The position numbers were made by a program, and so were the translations under genes. A DNA stretch of 64,000 nt from [Flexibacter] sp. ATCC 35103 (lineage in GTDB: Bacteria; Bacteroidota; Bacteroidia; Flavobacteriales; Flavobacteriaceae): contig NZ_MTQF01000005.1 in assembly GCF_001975985.1 (NCBI RefSeq), positions 471,582 to 535,581 on the forward strand, given 5' to 3'. Numbering within the stretch: position 1 is the first letter of the stretch; each line of letters starts with the position of its first letter. The notes beneath the pieces were generated by a model that was given only the letters and a program-made list of their open reading frames with translations, made no database searches and was not told where the DNA came from. Positions 1 to 8,477 of this stretch are shown here, piece by piece.

Positions 1-57
1 CCTCTGGCAGAACATGAAACAATTGAGCTGGATCGAATCCTGAAATTAATACAATAA
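1..57 (+). CDS. C-terminal end of a gene cut by the window edge
   Basis: Frame 1 is open from the first base and ends at a TAA at 55-57, giving a tail of 18 residues (PLAEHETIELDRILKLIQ). A perfect hairpin terminator follows 13 bases later, which supports this being the real end of a plus-strand gene. Too little is visible to name the product. Confidence 0.55.
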   Translation, partial: PLAEHETIELDRILKLIQ

Positions 58-69
58 TTCAAATTAAAT

Positions 70-107
70 AAAAATCAAAGGCATAGTTTACTATGCCTTT
101 GATTTTT
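70..107 (+). terminator. Strong Rho-independent terminator
   Basis: A perfect 17-bp stem (arms 70-86 and 91-107) with a TTTA loop and a T-run in the 3' arm. It closes the partial gene ending at 57. The A-run in the 5' arm means it can also act on the minus strand, downstream of the gene at 144-893. Confidence 0.85.
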
Positions 108-143
108 ATACTAATCATTAGATTTTCGACTTTTTTATTCACG

Positions 144-893
144 TCATTCCTCAAAGATTTTTTCAGTATTAACCGGATTATTTTCCTGATAAAGTTTCTG
201 GCCTATTACACCTTTGTCTCCCAATGCGCGTCCTTTTATTAACCAGGCAATTCCAAATGCAAAAAGCGCAAGTGCCTCAAGTACTAAAGTTGAATACCTA
301 AACAATTTTAAAGACTCAGAAATAGGTACCAGAATAACAAATGCAATAATAGCATAACCGCAGGTTCTGTAAATATTATTTTCATTTAAAATACTCTTGG
401 GAGCTCTCGTTTCGTTTTCCTGCCCAATTGTAAAGACATTAATCGCTAATAAAGCGAATATCAAAAATAAAATGGCGGCAAAACTATAATGAAGCCAACC
501 CAGCCACTTTTCAGGAATAGGAATCAGTGTGTAAATTTTATCTTTAAAATCATCAGGATTTGTTGGAAATAAAGCTACTCCCAAAGCCATGATTCCGGAA
601 ATGTTGGTCAGTAAATAATCATTTTTCCAAAGTGAAGCGTTTTTGTTTCCTTTGTAACAAATAAGAAATAACCCAACGGCACATAAAGTTCCGGTAAATA
701 TTTCTCTTAAGTTCGTATAATAATAATCACTTATAGAAGGCTGAACATTAGTTTGAAAAAAAGGAATAAAAGAAAGTCCCACTAATAAAATTGGAAGACT
801 AATGCCTAAATAACCAATAGCACGCCTGATTCTTCTGTAAGTAAAAATATCGTAGCTTTCAATTTTAATCCCGTTGTTTATTTCTATTTTCAT
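144..893 (-). CDS. Six-transmembrane protein of unknown function (DUF998-like)
   Basis: 249 residues with a polar N-terminus of about 25 residues and six hydrophobic segments near residues 27-45, 64-80, 93-110, 129-155, 174-194 and 201-220. A conserved-looking acidic/polar stretch, NPDDFKDK, lies between TM3 and TM4. The layout recalls small integral membrane proteins of the DUF998 type, but no catalytic motif is visible and I do not assign a role. It starts with ATG at 893, 37 bases downstream of the methyltransferase gene on the same strand, so the two may be co-transcribed. Confidence 0.7.
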   Translation of the reverse strand: MKIEINNGIKIESYDIFTYRRIRRAIGYLGISLPILLVGLSFIPFFQTNVQPSISDYYYTNLREIFTGTLCAVGLFLICYKGNKNASLWKNDYLLTNISGIMALGVALFPTNPDDFKDKIYTLIPIPEKWLGWLHYSFAAILFLIFALLAINVFTIGQENETRAPKSILNENNIYRTCGYAIIAFVILVPISESLKLFRYSTLVLEALALFAFGIAWLIKGRALGDKGVIGQKLYQENNPVNTEKIFEE

Positions 894-930
894 GTTGTAA
901 AAAATAATTACAGTAAATAAAATTTAAATA

Positions 931-1803
931 CTATTGTTTTATTCCAATAGCAGTTCTGTAAAATTCGTAACCGTTTTCAGCTCTTTTTGGTAAATACCTC
1001 TCGCGATATTCATTTGCACCTAAATCTTCTATTAGTTGAATATCAAACTGATGTAAATAATCAGATAATTTGCTTGGTAAGAAACCAAAAGTCCATTGCT
1101 CTTCAAGCTTGTTAAGATCCTGTAATAATTTTTCGCCTCCTAAAAATAATTTAGGATTTTCGAGTATTTCCTGATGTACATAAGTGAAAATAACATGCGA
1201 ATTTTTAGCAAATTTAGAGATAAAAGCAAAAGTATTTGTGATAGCTTCTTCGGTTAGATAGTTTGTAACACCTTCCCAAATGACAGCAGTGGGCTTGCTA
1301 AAGTCGATATTGTGTTGTGCCGCTAATTGATCAAGATCCTGTTTATTGAAATCTATTTGAAGAAAATCAATACGTTCAGGAATACTCCCAAGTCGGTTTT
1401 TATAGATTTGACGTTTAAAATTTGACGTATTAGGATGATCAATTTCTATAACCGAAACATCTTTCAGGAAATCAAGGCGAAGTCCTCTGGTATCAAATCC
1501 TGCACCTAAAATAATGACCTGTTTTACACCATTTAAAATAGCCTTATGAAGCAATTCGTCAATATATTTTGTTCGGGCAATTCCTGAAGAAAAAGCCCCG
1601 GGTACTTTTTTTTGAATCGTATTCTCAATGTATTTTCTAATGACAGGATATTTAGACAATCGGGTAGCAAATCTTAATTTTCTATCCAGAAAATGTATCG
1701 CATAAGGATCTGAAAATAAGCGTTCATTGTTATTTAATCTTGTTTCTAAAGCACGGAACAATGCCATATATTGAGCCGTTCTACTGGTTTTATCTGCTTT
1801 CAT
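931..1803 (-). CDS. SAM-dependent methyltransferase, leucine carboxyl methyltransferase family
   Basis: 290 residues. The glycine-rich SAM-binding motif VIILGAGFDTRGLRL lies at about residues 95-109, followed by an acidic strand end (VSVIEIDHP) and a WEGVTNYLTEEA motif. All three are typical of the LCMT/PPM1-like class I methyltransferases (the TIGR00027 group). These enzymes methylate carboxyl groups or small polyketide-like substrates; the substrate here cannot be told. The protein has no signal peptide, so it is presumably cytoplasmic. It lies 14 bases downstream of the DUF962 gene and 37 bases upstream of the membrane protein, suggesting one transcription unit. Confidence 0.85.
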   Translation of the reverse strand: MKADKTSRTAQYMALFRALETRLNNNERLFSDPYAIHFLDRKLRFATRLSKYPVIRKYIENTIQKKVPGAFSSGIARTKYIDELLHKAILNGVKQVIILGAGFDTRGLRLDFLKDVSVIEIDHPNTSNFKRQIYKNRLGSIPERIDFLQIDFNKQDLDQLAAQHNIDFSKPTAVIWEGVTNYLTEEAITNTFAFISKFAKNSHVIFTYVHQEILENPKLFLGGEKLLQDLNKLEEQWTFGFLPSKLSDYLHQFDIQLIEDLGANEYRERYLPKRAENGYEFYRTAIGIKQ

Positions 1804-1817
1804 AACCTTATTAGATA

Positions 1818-2288
1818 TTATAGATTTTTCTTGGAAAATAAATTGTCAACAACCCATGCAGGACCAATCATCAGAAATTGGAGATCTTTTAAGAAAGAAG
1901 GCTTTTTGCCTTCGATATTATGTCCGTAGAATTGCCCGATCCAGGCAATAACAAAAACACCAATAGAAAATATCCATAAAGGCACAAATTGACTTATATA
2001 ATAATTTACGACCAGGCAAATCGCAGAAAAAACAGCAATTTTAATCGCCATGACTACAGATAAACGAATATAAAAAACAAGTACAAAAAGAAGGACCACA
2101 ACAGCCCAATTTTCGATAACTGGTGTATTTAGTTTTAACGTATTTGCAATAATACCGCTTGGGATACTCATTAATAAACCAACTATCGAAAAGTAAATCG
2201 CGGGAACACACACATAATGTATGGCTTTGTTTTTTGGGTTTTGATGACTTACTGCGTATTCTTCAAACCATTGTTCTAATGTTCTCAT
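1818..2288 (-). CDS. DUF962 / Mpo1-like membrane protein
   Basis: About 156 residues beginning MRTLEQWFEEYAVSHQNP. It has the conserved His-rich N-terminal motif (SHQNPKNKAIHY) and the C-terminal GHNIEGKKPS motif of the DUF962/YGL010w family. The yeast member Mpo1 is an iron-dependent dioxygenase in fatty-acid alpha-oxidation; whether bacterial members do the same is inference. Several hydrophobic helices lie between the two motifs. An upstream in-frame start at 2417 is possible, but it would run through a hairpin terminator (2388-2419) and adds 43 residues not expected for the family, so the ATG at 2288 is preferred. Confidence 0.85.
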   Translation of the reverse strand: MRTLEQWFEEYAVSHQNPKNKAIHYVCVPAIYFSIVGLLMSIPSGIIANTLKLNTPVIENWAVVVLLFVLVFYIRLSVVMAIKIAVFSAICLVVNYYISQFVPLWIFSIGVFVIAWIGQFYGHNIEGKKPSFLKDLQFLMIGPAWVVDNLFSKKNL

Positions 2289-2387
2289 TGTTTTGGATTT
2301 AGGTATACGTAAATCTAATAAAATTTCTTTTATTTTAATCAGAGACAGAATTTTTATTCCCGTTTTAGATTTAAAAACATCAAAAAG

Positions 2388-2419
2388 AAATGCGCAAAAT
2401 AAGGAACATTTGCGCATTT
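2388..2419 (-). terminator. Hairpin terminator after the gasdermin-like gene
   Basis: Perfect 11-bp inverted repeat AAATGCGCAAA / TTTGCGCATTT (2388-2398 and 2409-2419) with a T-rich tail on the minus strand. It sits 37 bases past the stop of the gene at 2456-3157 and before the DUF962 start. Confidence 0.7.
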
Positions 2420-2455
2420 TTTTATCAGGTTCTATTTATGGATGAGGTTCCGGGA

Positions 2456-3157
2456 TCAGAATAAATTATGAGTATCTGTTACCAGAATAAGCTTCTGAAA
2501 ACGGCTTCGGTCATAATCTATCCTGCTTGCTTTAACGGCGACCGGAAAATGAATTTCAGCGTTTGAAGTCATATGCAATTTGTTTTGATTGCTAATTGCA
2601 AAATCTAGTTTTCCACTCGCGATTTCGTTTAAACTTGCCACTAAATTATCATCTAATGTAAAATCAGTTTCGATGTCTACGATTAGATTTTTAGCAAATA
2701 CAGTTCCTGTTATAACCAGAATATAATTGCGGTTTGCATTTTTTAATAACGACGGATTTGGGTGCAGAAAATCTGCAGAGAAAAAGTAATCTTCGATATT
2801 GCCAATAGTATATTCCTTGGTAACCGAATTGTCATAACTGATGGTTACGGTTTTTCCTGATTTAATTTTTGTAGAGATTTCAAACGCCCCAAGTCCAAGT
2901 GTTTTCAGGATCTCCTGCAAAAGCGTAATACCAATATTAAAACCATAATCATCTTTTTGATTAGAATTTACGCTTAAAGCCGGATTCTCAATTTCCGTTA
3001 GCACCACATTGCTCTTAAAGGCGTGTTCGATACTGGCATAGTAAAGCTGCGCTTCGTCAAACGGTTTTTTAAGCCATAGTTGTAATGGTTTATGATTTCT
3101 AACAGGGCCTTCGATAATATCATAACCTTGTTCGCTTAAAAATTTTGTAAGTTTCAT
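2456..3157 (-). CDS. Gasdermin-like protein, candidate membrane pore former
   Basis: About 233 residues from the ATG at 3157 (a TTG at 3226 would add 23 weakly plausible residues). The order of elements matches what I know of bacterial gasdermins: a short N-terminal helix and strand (FLSEQGYDIIEGP) followed by a PLQLW segment; an amphipathic IGITLLQEILKTLGLGAFE helix; a GKTVTISYDN strand; a TIGNIEDYFFSADFLHPNP segment; a YILVITGTVFAKN strand; then beta-rich sequence to the end. No Cys is present, so the N-terminal palmitoylated Cys of characterised bacterial gasdermins is missing. No long C-terminal inhibitory tail and no adjacent protease gene are visible. The family call is inference from architecture and needs a structure comparison. 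Confidence 0.5.
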   Translation of the reverse strand: MKLTKFLSEQGYDIIEGPVRNHKPLQLWLKKPFDEAQLYYASIEHAFKSNVVLTEIENPALSVNSNQKDDYGFNIGITLLQEILKTLGLGAFEISTKIKSGKTVTISYDNSVTKEYTIGNIEDYFFSADFLHPNPSLLKNANRNYILVITGTVFAKNLIVDIETDFTLDDNLVASLNEIASGKLDFAISNQNKLHMTSNAEIHFPVAVKASRIDYDRSRFQKLILVTDTHNLF

Positions 3158-3553
3158 TTTGTTGTCTTTTAGATTAACATCTTCGTTTGGGGTACTCTGG
3201 TATGCTTCTTTTACAATGAAATACAAATTATTTTTCTTAATTTGATTTAAATATTTGTGCTGTTTTTTTTACAAAATTAAGAATATACAGCGAAGTAGCG
3301 CTATTTTTTATATTAAGATTTATGTAATAAAAATCTTTATTAAACTTTTAAAGGATTATGATTTTAATGTGTCAAAAATTTTAGAAAAACGAAAGCCCTA
3401 AATCTGTTTTGTTGAATTCAAAGTATTAGATTTAAAACTATGGCATGTAGAATATATCCTATTTTGTTGTTTTTAAAACTTTTTATGGCAAACTGTTATT
3501 ACCATAATATTTAATTTTATTCAGATTTAAAAACAACCACTAAATATTAGATT
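3158..3553. other. AT-rich intergenic region between divergent genes
   Basis: About 395 bases separate the divergent gasdermin-like gene and the small membrane protein gene. It is strongly AT-rich. A match to the Bacteroidota -7 motif on the minus strand (TAATTTTG, complement of 3272-3279) could serve the gasdermin-like gene, but no good -33 partner is seen. I see no RNA gene or long repeat. Confidence 0.4.
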
Positions 3554-3781
3554 ATGGACTTTAAAAAATTTAAAAACCCGCAGCCTATTGTACTCCATAT
3601 CACCTTAGAAAACGATGAAAAAGAGGCAAAAATACCGGTAAGAAATTATAAGCGTTATGATTATTACAATACTAAAAACAATCCGGAAAATAAAAATGAA
3701 TCAGTAAAAGTATTCCTTGGTTCATTGATTGTTTTAACGGCATTTACATCGTTTATAGCATTACTTATCATGACTTTGTAA
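3554..3781 (+). CDS. Small tail-anchored-type membrane protein, unknown function
   Basis: 75 residues. A charged, Lys/Asn-rich N-terminal domain (residues 1-50) is followed by one hydrophobic segment at the C-terminus (about 53-73, VFLGSLIVLTAFTSFIALLI), so the bulk should face the cytoplasm. ATG start at 3554. It is convergent with the DUF3754 gene, whose stop is 17 bases away. No family recognised. Confidence 0.6.
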   Translation: MDFKKFKNPQPIVLHITLENDEKEAKIPVRNYKRYDYYNTKNNPENKNESVKVFLGSLIVLTAFTSFIALLIMTL

Positions 3782-3797
3782 TATCGTAATCTAAAGC

Positions 3798-5027
3798 TTA
3801 TTTCTTATTATACTCAAAAACATTATCCCATAATTCGTCAATAGTAACTAGGGCTTTGTCAAGAGCAATTACCTGCCATTTTCCATTGGTTTCTATGCCA
3901 AGACCTATATTTTTTAATTTTGATAATGCATCTTTTACATTAAAATCAAGATCAGTTTGCAATGTTGTACTAAACCAGGATTCTATTTGAGTATCGAGTT
4001 CTTTGGCCGTCAATGGCTTATCACTTCTGTATAAAAAAGTATAAGCCAGGATGGTTTCTTTAAGCACTTCTTCTTCTGATGAGTTTAGCAAAGAATAAAA
4101 AGCACCGCTGTTATTACCAAGATTCTTAAAATAAAGACTATCCGAAAGTATTTTAGAGTATTTAATTTTTTTATTTACAAAGTTGCTGTATTGACGAAAC
4201 AAATACAAAGACAATATTCCCAAAGCAATTAAACCTTGATTTAAAGATGCTTTGCTGTTAAGTAAATCTATGGCTTCGCCGGATTGATAAGCTCCATACA
4301 TTCCTATCAAAGCTGGAATTACAGTAGTACTTAATAGTGAGATTCCGCCGCCAATACCCGGAACCCAGAAAAATAATTTATCTCTGGCAGACATTCTTGG
4401 AATGGCGTTTGGAAATATTGTTTCCAGATCATTTTTAGGAACACGCTTAAAGATTTTTAACGCAATAGTTCCCGGATCAATTGGCATTTTTCCTAATTTG
4501 ACTTTGTTCTCGCTCAAATAATCCTGTTCGTTATAATTAAGATAAATCATAACACGATCATAATATTCGATCTCAATTTCTTTTTTCCAGAAAATCCATT
4601 TCTTGACTTTTTCTTTGGCTTTATGATGACCGCGAACATACAATTCATAATCCTTAAAAGCATTAAAATCGATAGAAAGCGTCAGACCTATTAAATCTGA
4701 ATCGTTTATGGCTTTATCTAAAGTCTCCTGATCAATACGACGATAATTGCCCTGTTCTAAAACGGTAAGCAAGGTTGCCTTAAAAACATTAAAATCGCTT
4801 TTACCCACAAATCCTTCACGTTCCCTGAGACTTAAATCCGGATCGAATAAAGCATAATGCTGTTTTAGATTTCGGTTAAGATTAAAGGCTTCGTAGTGAA
4901 AATAATGCTCGATAATATCAAATAATCGTTTAAAATCATCTGCCTTATTTGGATCTTCAGAAAAAGAAGCGACTTGTTGTTCGAGTAAAAACTCCTTATT
5001 AAACGGGATATAATGTTCTCTGGTCAT
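3798..5027 (-). CDS. TMEM143-like DUF3754 membrane protein
   Basis: 409 residues beginning MTREHYIPFNKEFLLEQQ, the characteristic opening of DUF3754 proteins (the family of human TMEM143). The N-terminal 200 residues are soluble and charged, with a YDRVMIYLNY segment. Two adjacent hydrophobic stretches at about 215-245 (FFWVPGIGGGISLLSTTVIP) and 262-285 give a membrane hairpin, followed by a helical C-terminal domain that looks winged-helix-like (LTAKELDTQIESWF ... GKWQVIALDKALV). Function in bacteria is unknown. It is monocistronic, convergent with a small membrane protein and divergent from the YkgJ gene. Confidence 0.8.
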   Translation of the reverse strand: MTREHYIPFNKEFLLEQQVASFSEDPNKADDFKRLFDIIEHYFHYEAFNLNRNLKQHYALFDPDLSLREREGFVGKSDFNVFKATLLTVLEQGNYRRIDQETLDKAINDSDLIGLTLSIDFNAFKDYELYVRGHHKAKEKVKKWIFWKKEIEIEYYDRVMIYLNYNEQDYLSENKVKLGKMPIDPGTIALKIFKRVPKNDLETIFPNAIPRMSARDKLFFWVPGIGGGISLLSTTVIPALIGMYGAYQSGEAIDLLNSKASLNQGLIALGILSLYLFRQYSNFVNKKIKYSKILSDSLYFKNLGNNSGAFYSLLNSSEEEVLKETILAYTFLYRSDKPLTAKELDTQIESWFSTTLQTDLDFNVKDALSKLKNIGLGIETNGKWQVIALDKALVTIDELWDNVFEYNKK

Positions 5028-5288
5028 AGAGATTATGGGCTTTTAATTTTAGTGCTGTTTCTAACGCAAAAATACCATCCCGAATTTGATTTTTAGACTG
5101 ATTTTATATTAAAATTTAGTTATTTTCTTTTTTAGAAATAAATAATACAAATCTTCCGGAGACTGTAAGTTATTGCTGCTTTTTATTTTGTCTCTCTAAA
5201 TCAGATATATTAATCACTTTTTTTATTCATAATAAAAGCGCAGTTATAGCCAGAGCCATTTCTATTAACCTACCTTACCAAAAAAAGG

Positions 5289-5897
5289 ATGACAATAGAA
5301 GAGAAGGTTGAGCAGGTTGAAGCATTGTTTGATCGCTTAGAAATTGAAATTACTGCTTTTAAATCAGACACTCATTTGTTTTGCAATGCAGGTTGTGGCA
5401 AATGTTGTTCTACGCCCAATATTGATGCATCGCCTTTAGAATTTTTGCCATGGGCATTTCATTTATTCCTAAATGGTAAAGCCGAGGAAACTTTGACATT
5501 ATTGAATCAGGTTACTACAAAGAATTGTTTTTTATACAGACCGCTTTCGGTTCTGGAACGACATAACGGGAGCTGCAGTAATTATCGCTATCGCGGTTTA
5601 ATATGCCGACTTTTTGGTTATGCGGCAAACACTGATAAGTATGGAAAACTACGATTAGCAACCTGTAAAATTATAAAAGAACAGCAGCAAAAAAACTTCA
5701 ATGCAGCAGAAGAAGCCATAATAAAAGGAAAATATGTACCCGTTTTTACTGATTATTATATGCAATTAGCACAAATAGATCTTAGAATGGGCGTTATAAT
5801 TTTACCTATAAACGAAGCGTTAAAAATAGCAATCGAAGAGGTTTTACATTATTATGCTTACAGACCATTTCCGGACGGACTTGGCAATATTGCTTAA
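5289..5897 (+). CDS. YkgJ-family cysteine-cluster protein
   Basis: 202 residues with the pattern CNAGCGKCC near residues 34-42, and later CSNYRYRGLICRLFG and a single downstream Cys (TCKII). This is the Cys-cluster arrangement of the CxxCxxCC (YkgJ/UPF0153) family, thought to bind zinc or an Fe-S centre. No signal peptide, so cytoplasmic. The start is ATG at 5289, with AAAAAAGG abutting it. A terminator hairpin follows 50 bases after the stop, so it is probably a single-gene unit. Confidence 0.85.
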   Translation: MTIEEKVEQVEALFDRLEIEITAFKSDTHLFCNAGCGKCCSTPNIDASPLEFLPWAFHLFLNGKAEETLTLLNQVTTKNCFLYRPLSVLERHNGSCSNYRYRGLICRLFGYAANTDKYGKLRLATCKIIKEQQQKNFNAAEEAIIKGKYVPVFTDYYMQLAQIDLRMGVIILPINEALKIAIEEVLHYYAYRPFPDGLGNIA

Positions 5898-5947
5898 ATT
5901 ATTTCTTATAATTTACAGGAAAAACTTAAAGAAAAAATCTAATATAA

Positions 5948-5979
5948 AAAATGAGGGAGTCAGTAATCTCCCTCATTTT
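5948..5979 (+). terminator. Rho-independent terminator after the YkgJ gene
   Basis: 12-bp stem AAAATGAGGGAG / CTCCCTCATTTT (5948-5959 and 5968-5979) with an 8-base loop, ending in T-rich sequence. Confidence 0.85.
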
Positions 5980-6071
5980 AGTACAGCAAAAAAAACATGA
6001 ATATTAAAACTTTGCTATACTATATTTTACTTTGCAAGCTGCAACGTTTTTTGAGATTTGTTATTGAATAA

Positions 6072-6296
6072 TTATGAAGGTTTTTGATCCTTTAATTCAT
6101 CAGCTTTACTTTCTATCGCTTTTTTTGACTCATTATTCAGTTTGTTGTATTCAGCCTTTATCATATCAGAAATATGCCCTACACGATCACCTCGTATCGA
6201 CTTGCGAATGTAGTCGTCAGAATATCCGTACTTATTTTTGATAATCTTTAGGATATCTTGATTATAACTCGGTTTAGTTTTTATATTTTTGCTCAT
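6072..6296 (-). CDS. Small Cro-like DNA-binding protein candidate
   Basis: 74 residues, strongly basic in the first half. The segment ILKIIKNKYGYSDDYIRKSI reads like the helix-turn-helix of small phage-type Cro/repressor proteins (a turn at YGYSDD followed by a recognition-type helix), and the C-terminal half is a charged helix. It is divergent from the S24 repressor at 6387, with a 90-base shared regulatory region. This is the classic cI/cro arrangement, though the pair has no phage structural genes around it. Assignment by context and pattern only. Confidence 0.55.
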   Translation of the reverse strand: MSKNIKTKPSYNQDILKIIKNKYGYSDDYIRKSIRGDRVGHISDMIKAEYNKLNNESKKAIESKADELKDQKPS

Positions 6297-6329
6297 CGCT
6301 TTGTTTGTATTATCAATGAGACAAATATA

Positions 6330-6376
6330 GTAGGATATTTCTTAAATAACAAATAATTGTAGGATTTTTTCTAAAG
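6330..6376. promoter_or_regulatory. Two direct operator-like repeats between divergent regulator genes
   Basis: GTAGGATATTTCTTAAA (6330-6346) and GTAGGATTTTTTCTAAAG (6359-6376) are near-identical direct repeats, 29 bases start to start. They lie in the divergent region between the small HTH gene and the S24 repressor. Position and repetition suggest binding sites for one or both proteins. Confidence 0.45.
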
Positions 6377-6386
6377 AAAATACTTT

Positions 6387-7085
6387 ATGACAGTAAACAC
6401 AATACAGAGGATTAAGCAGTACATTGATTTCAAGGGGATTAGAGTAAGTGCGTTTGAGCGGGAAGTGGGAATGTCTAATGGTTCTTTTGCGAGCCAGCTA
6501 AAAAACAATAAAACGATAGGGTTAGACAAGTTAGAAAATATCTTATCAAAATATCAGGATATCAATCTGGAATGGCTTTTTACCGGAGATGGAGATATGA
6601 TAAAGCTGAATGTTTTGCAGGAAACTGACGCCAGATTATATAAAAAAACAGATAAAAATTCAAAAAAACTTGATATTCCGCTCTATGATATTCAAACCAC
6701 AGCCGGAATTATTGATTTATTTGGCAACAATGAAGATCAAAAACCGGTTGATTTTATCAGAGTTCCTAAAATCTCTGAGTTCGATGGTGCATTGTATGTA
6801 ACAGGAGATAGCATGTCGCCTTTGCTAAAAAGTGGTGATATTGTAGTATACAAAAAGATATTTAATCTGTTAAGCAATATTATCTGGGGCGAAATGTACC
6901 TGATATATATAAATAACGATGGTAATGAATCTTTTTTTACGCGTTACATCAAGCAATCAGAACGAGAATCATATGTGCAGTTTGTATCTCAAAATCCGCA
7001 TCATCAAACTATAGAATTTCCTATAAGCAGTATAAAAGCACTTGCTTTGGTAAAAGGTTTGGTGAGAATTAATTCGCAGTTTTGA
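6387..7085 (+). CDS. XRE/S24 (LexA-like) repressor, probably not self-cleaving
   Basis: 232 residues. The N-terminal HTH spans about residues 5-60 (GIRVSAFEREVGMSNGSF), and the C-terminal S24 peptidase-like domain about 100-225, with the nucleophile motif GDSMSPLLKSGDIVVYK. In LexA the catalytic Lys lies in a VKRL motif about 37 residues after the Ser. The corresponding stretch here is FFTRYIKQ, which by my alignment puts Thr at the Lys position, so autoproteolysis may be lost; this depends on a hand alignment. Such proteins repress phage, ICE or stress genes. Divergent small HTH gene upstream, shared operators. Confidence 0.85.
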   Translation: MTVNTIQRIKQYIDFKGIRVSAFEREVGMSNGSFASQLKNNKTIGLDKLENILSKYQDINLEWLFTGDGDMIKLNVLQETDARLYKKTDKNSKKLDIPLYDIQTTAGIIDLFGNNEDQKPVDFIRVPKISEFDGALYVTGDSMSPLLKSGDIVVYKKIFNLLSNIIWGEMYLIYINNDGNESFFTRYIKQSERESYVQFVSQNPHHQTIEFPISSIKALALVKGLVRINSQF

Positions 7086-7143
7086 TTTTAAAAAGAAGAA
7101 AAGATTCTTGTCTTGCAGAATAACATATTTTATGTAGAATAGA

Positions 7144-7190
7144 TAAAAAAAGTGAAATCTCTAATCGTTGGCGTCGATTAGAGATCTCAC
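7144..7190 (-). terminator. Hairpin terminator between convergent genes
   Basis: 16-bp stem with one mismatch (arms 7152-7167 and 7175-7190, loop 7168-7174). On the minus strand the stem is followed by seven Ts, so it terminates the gene at 7374-7727. It may also stop plus-strand readthrough from the S24 gene. Confidence 0.75.
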
Positions 7191-7303
7191 TAAATTGTTC
7201 CAAAAAAATTGATAGTATGTTATTAATTTCCCTTTAGGGAAAACGTACTCTTCGGTAAAAATTATTTACTGCAATTTTACCATTTTATATAGTTCTGAGA
7301 ACA

Positions 7304-7322
7304 CGTATTTATACCTGTTTTT
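7304..7322 (+). repeat. 19-base dispersed repeat, copy 1
   Basis: CGTATTTATACCTGTTTTT. An 18-base match occurs in the same orientation at 16232-16249, and the full 19 bases occur inverted at 19553-19571. Copies 1 and 2 bracket the accessory genes. Confidence 0.8.
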
Positions 7323-7373
7323 GAATAAAGAGCTATTTCTACGTTGTATTTGTTTTAGAATGGATCCATAATT

Positions 7374-7727
7374 TTACCATTCACGCCATTCTTCGGTCGT
7401 ATCTTCATTGATATGATTGTAGCCTTTAAGATGTCCGGCGAAAATTATAATATCGGCAATTTTTTCTCTTTGTTCCGTTTCTACCAGTTCGTACTCGCAA
7501 TTTTCATTAAGATTATTAATCGCTAAAACTGTTTTTTTTACGGTTAAAATTCCCGTTTCCCTTGAATCTGTTTTTGAGATTTCGTCCAGGAAATTATCCA
7601 GTAATGACAAACATTTCCTAACATCAGATAAGGTATAATCAGCTTCGCCAAGTTCGATGAAATCGATCATTTCACGTTCTAAGCTTTTGTAGGTTTTATT
7701 TATATGTGTGTTTTCTTTTAAATTCAT
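7374..7727 (-). CDS. Small helical protein of unknown function
   Basis: 117 residues, acidic, with no signal peptide or membrane segment. The sequence is helix-rich (YKSLEREMIDFIEL ... DVRKCLSLLDNFLDEI) and ends with NEDTTEEWREW. No family recognised. It starts with ATG at 7727 and is followed by a terminator at 7144-7190, so it is likely monocistronic. It lies just inside the region bracketed by the 18-base repeats and next to the T6SS effector locus; any link with that system is speculative. Confidence 0.6.
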   Translation of the reverse strand: MNLKENTHINKTYKSLEREMIDFIELGEADYTLSDVRKCLSLLDNFLDEISKTDSRETGILTVKKTVLAINNLNENCEYELVETEQREKIADIIIFAGHLKGYNHINEDTTEEWREW

Positions 7728-8012
7728 TTTGATTGGGGCATTTGAATTTATCGATTCTATAATTTTTTATGACTTTATGCTAGTGTAAAGTAATTGTATA
7801 CAATTATTGATTGGTATAGCACTATTAAGCTAAGTTAATTATTAAAGTGCGAAAAGTAATTTTTTTTGTAAGATATTTTTTCAGTAGAGAAGTATAAAAA
7901 TACAAAAAACCAGAATAATCCCTATTTGATTTTATCTGGCCTTGAGGTTGTAGTTAGTACGATATATAAATGGTTTGTCTGGTAGTATAGTAAAGTGTTT
8001 TTTGTTTTATTA

Positions 8013-8477
8013 CTAATTCTGGTCAGATTCTTTTAATTCGATGATTTTTTCGATGTATTGTACGAGATTTTTTCTTTCTAACGAAAATAAAGCATTTTCA
8101 TCTTCGGTGCGAAGGTATAAGTCGGCGATACTTTCAGCATCCATTTTTTTACTTAAATGATCTTCGACATATTTTATAAGATTGTCTAAAAAAAGTTCGT
8201 GTATTCTTCCTTTTTCCAGAGTTTCTTCGTCGCCCTGTATTATTTTCTCCATTTCAGATTCTGGCAAATCTATAGTGAGGTAAGTGTAGTCTACCGCAAC
8301 TTTTGAGAGCATTTCTTTATCTATTTTTCCGGAACCATAACAATAAGCACAAGGACCGGGCGCCCATTTTAGTACTTTGTTTAAACGTCGTATGTCATCC
8401 CAATCTACAAATGCTTTCCCTTGGCACCTTGGGCATTCTAAATTTTTGTTACTAAATAGGAAATTAAAAATGGTCAT
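8013..8477 (-). CDS. Small protein with DnaJ-type CxxCxG zinc motifs
   Basis: 154 residues. Two cysteine pairs, CPRCQGKAF (about residues 15-23) and CAYCYGSGKI (about 43-52), resemble half of the DnaJ central zinc finger (CxxCxGxG), so zinc binding is likely. The remainder (DYTYLTIDLPESEMEKI ... LEKGRIHELFLDNLIKY) is acidic and helical. No J-domain or signal peptide. It is divergent from the T6SS effector gene at 8717. Function unknown; possible chaperone or adaptor-like role by motif only. Confidence 0.65.
   Translation of the reverse strand: MTIFNFLFSNKNLECPRCQGKAFVDWDDIRRLNKVLKWAPGPCAYCYGSGKIDKEMLSKVAVDYTYLTIDLPESEMEKIIQGDEETLEKGRIHELFLDNLIKYVEDHLSKKMDAESIADLYLRTEDENALFSLERKNLVQYIEKIIELKESDQN

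Noticed and set aside
2289..2417. 43-residue N-terminal extension of the DUF962 protein
   Set aside because: It would contain a perfect hairpin terminator of the upstream gene, and family members begin at the EQWFEEY segment.
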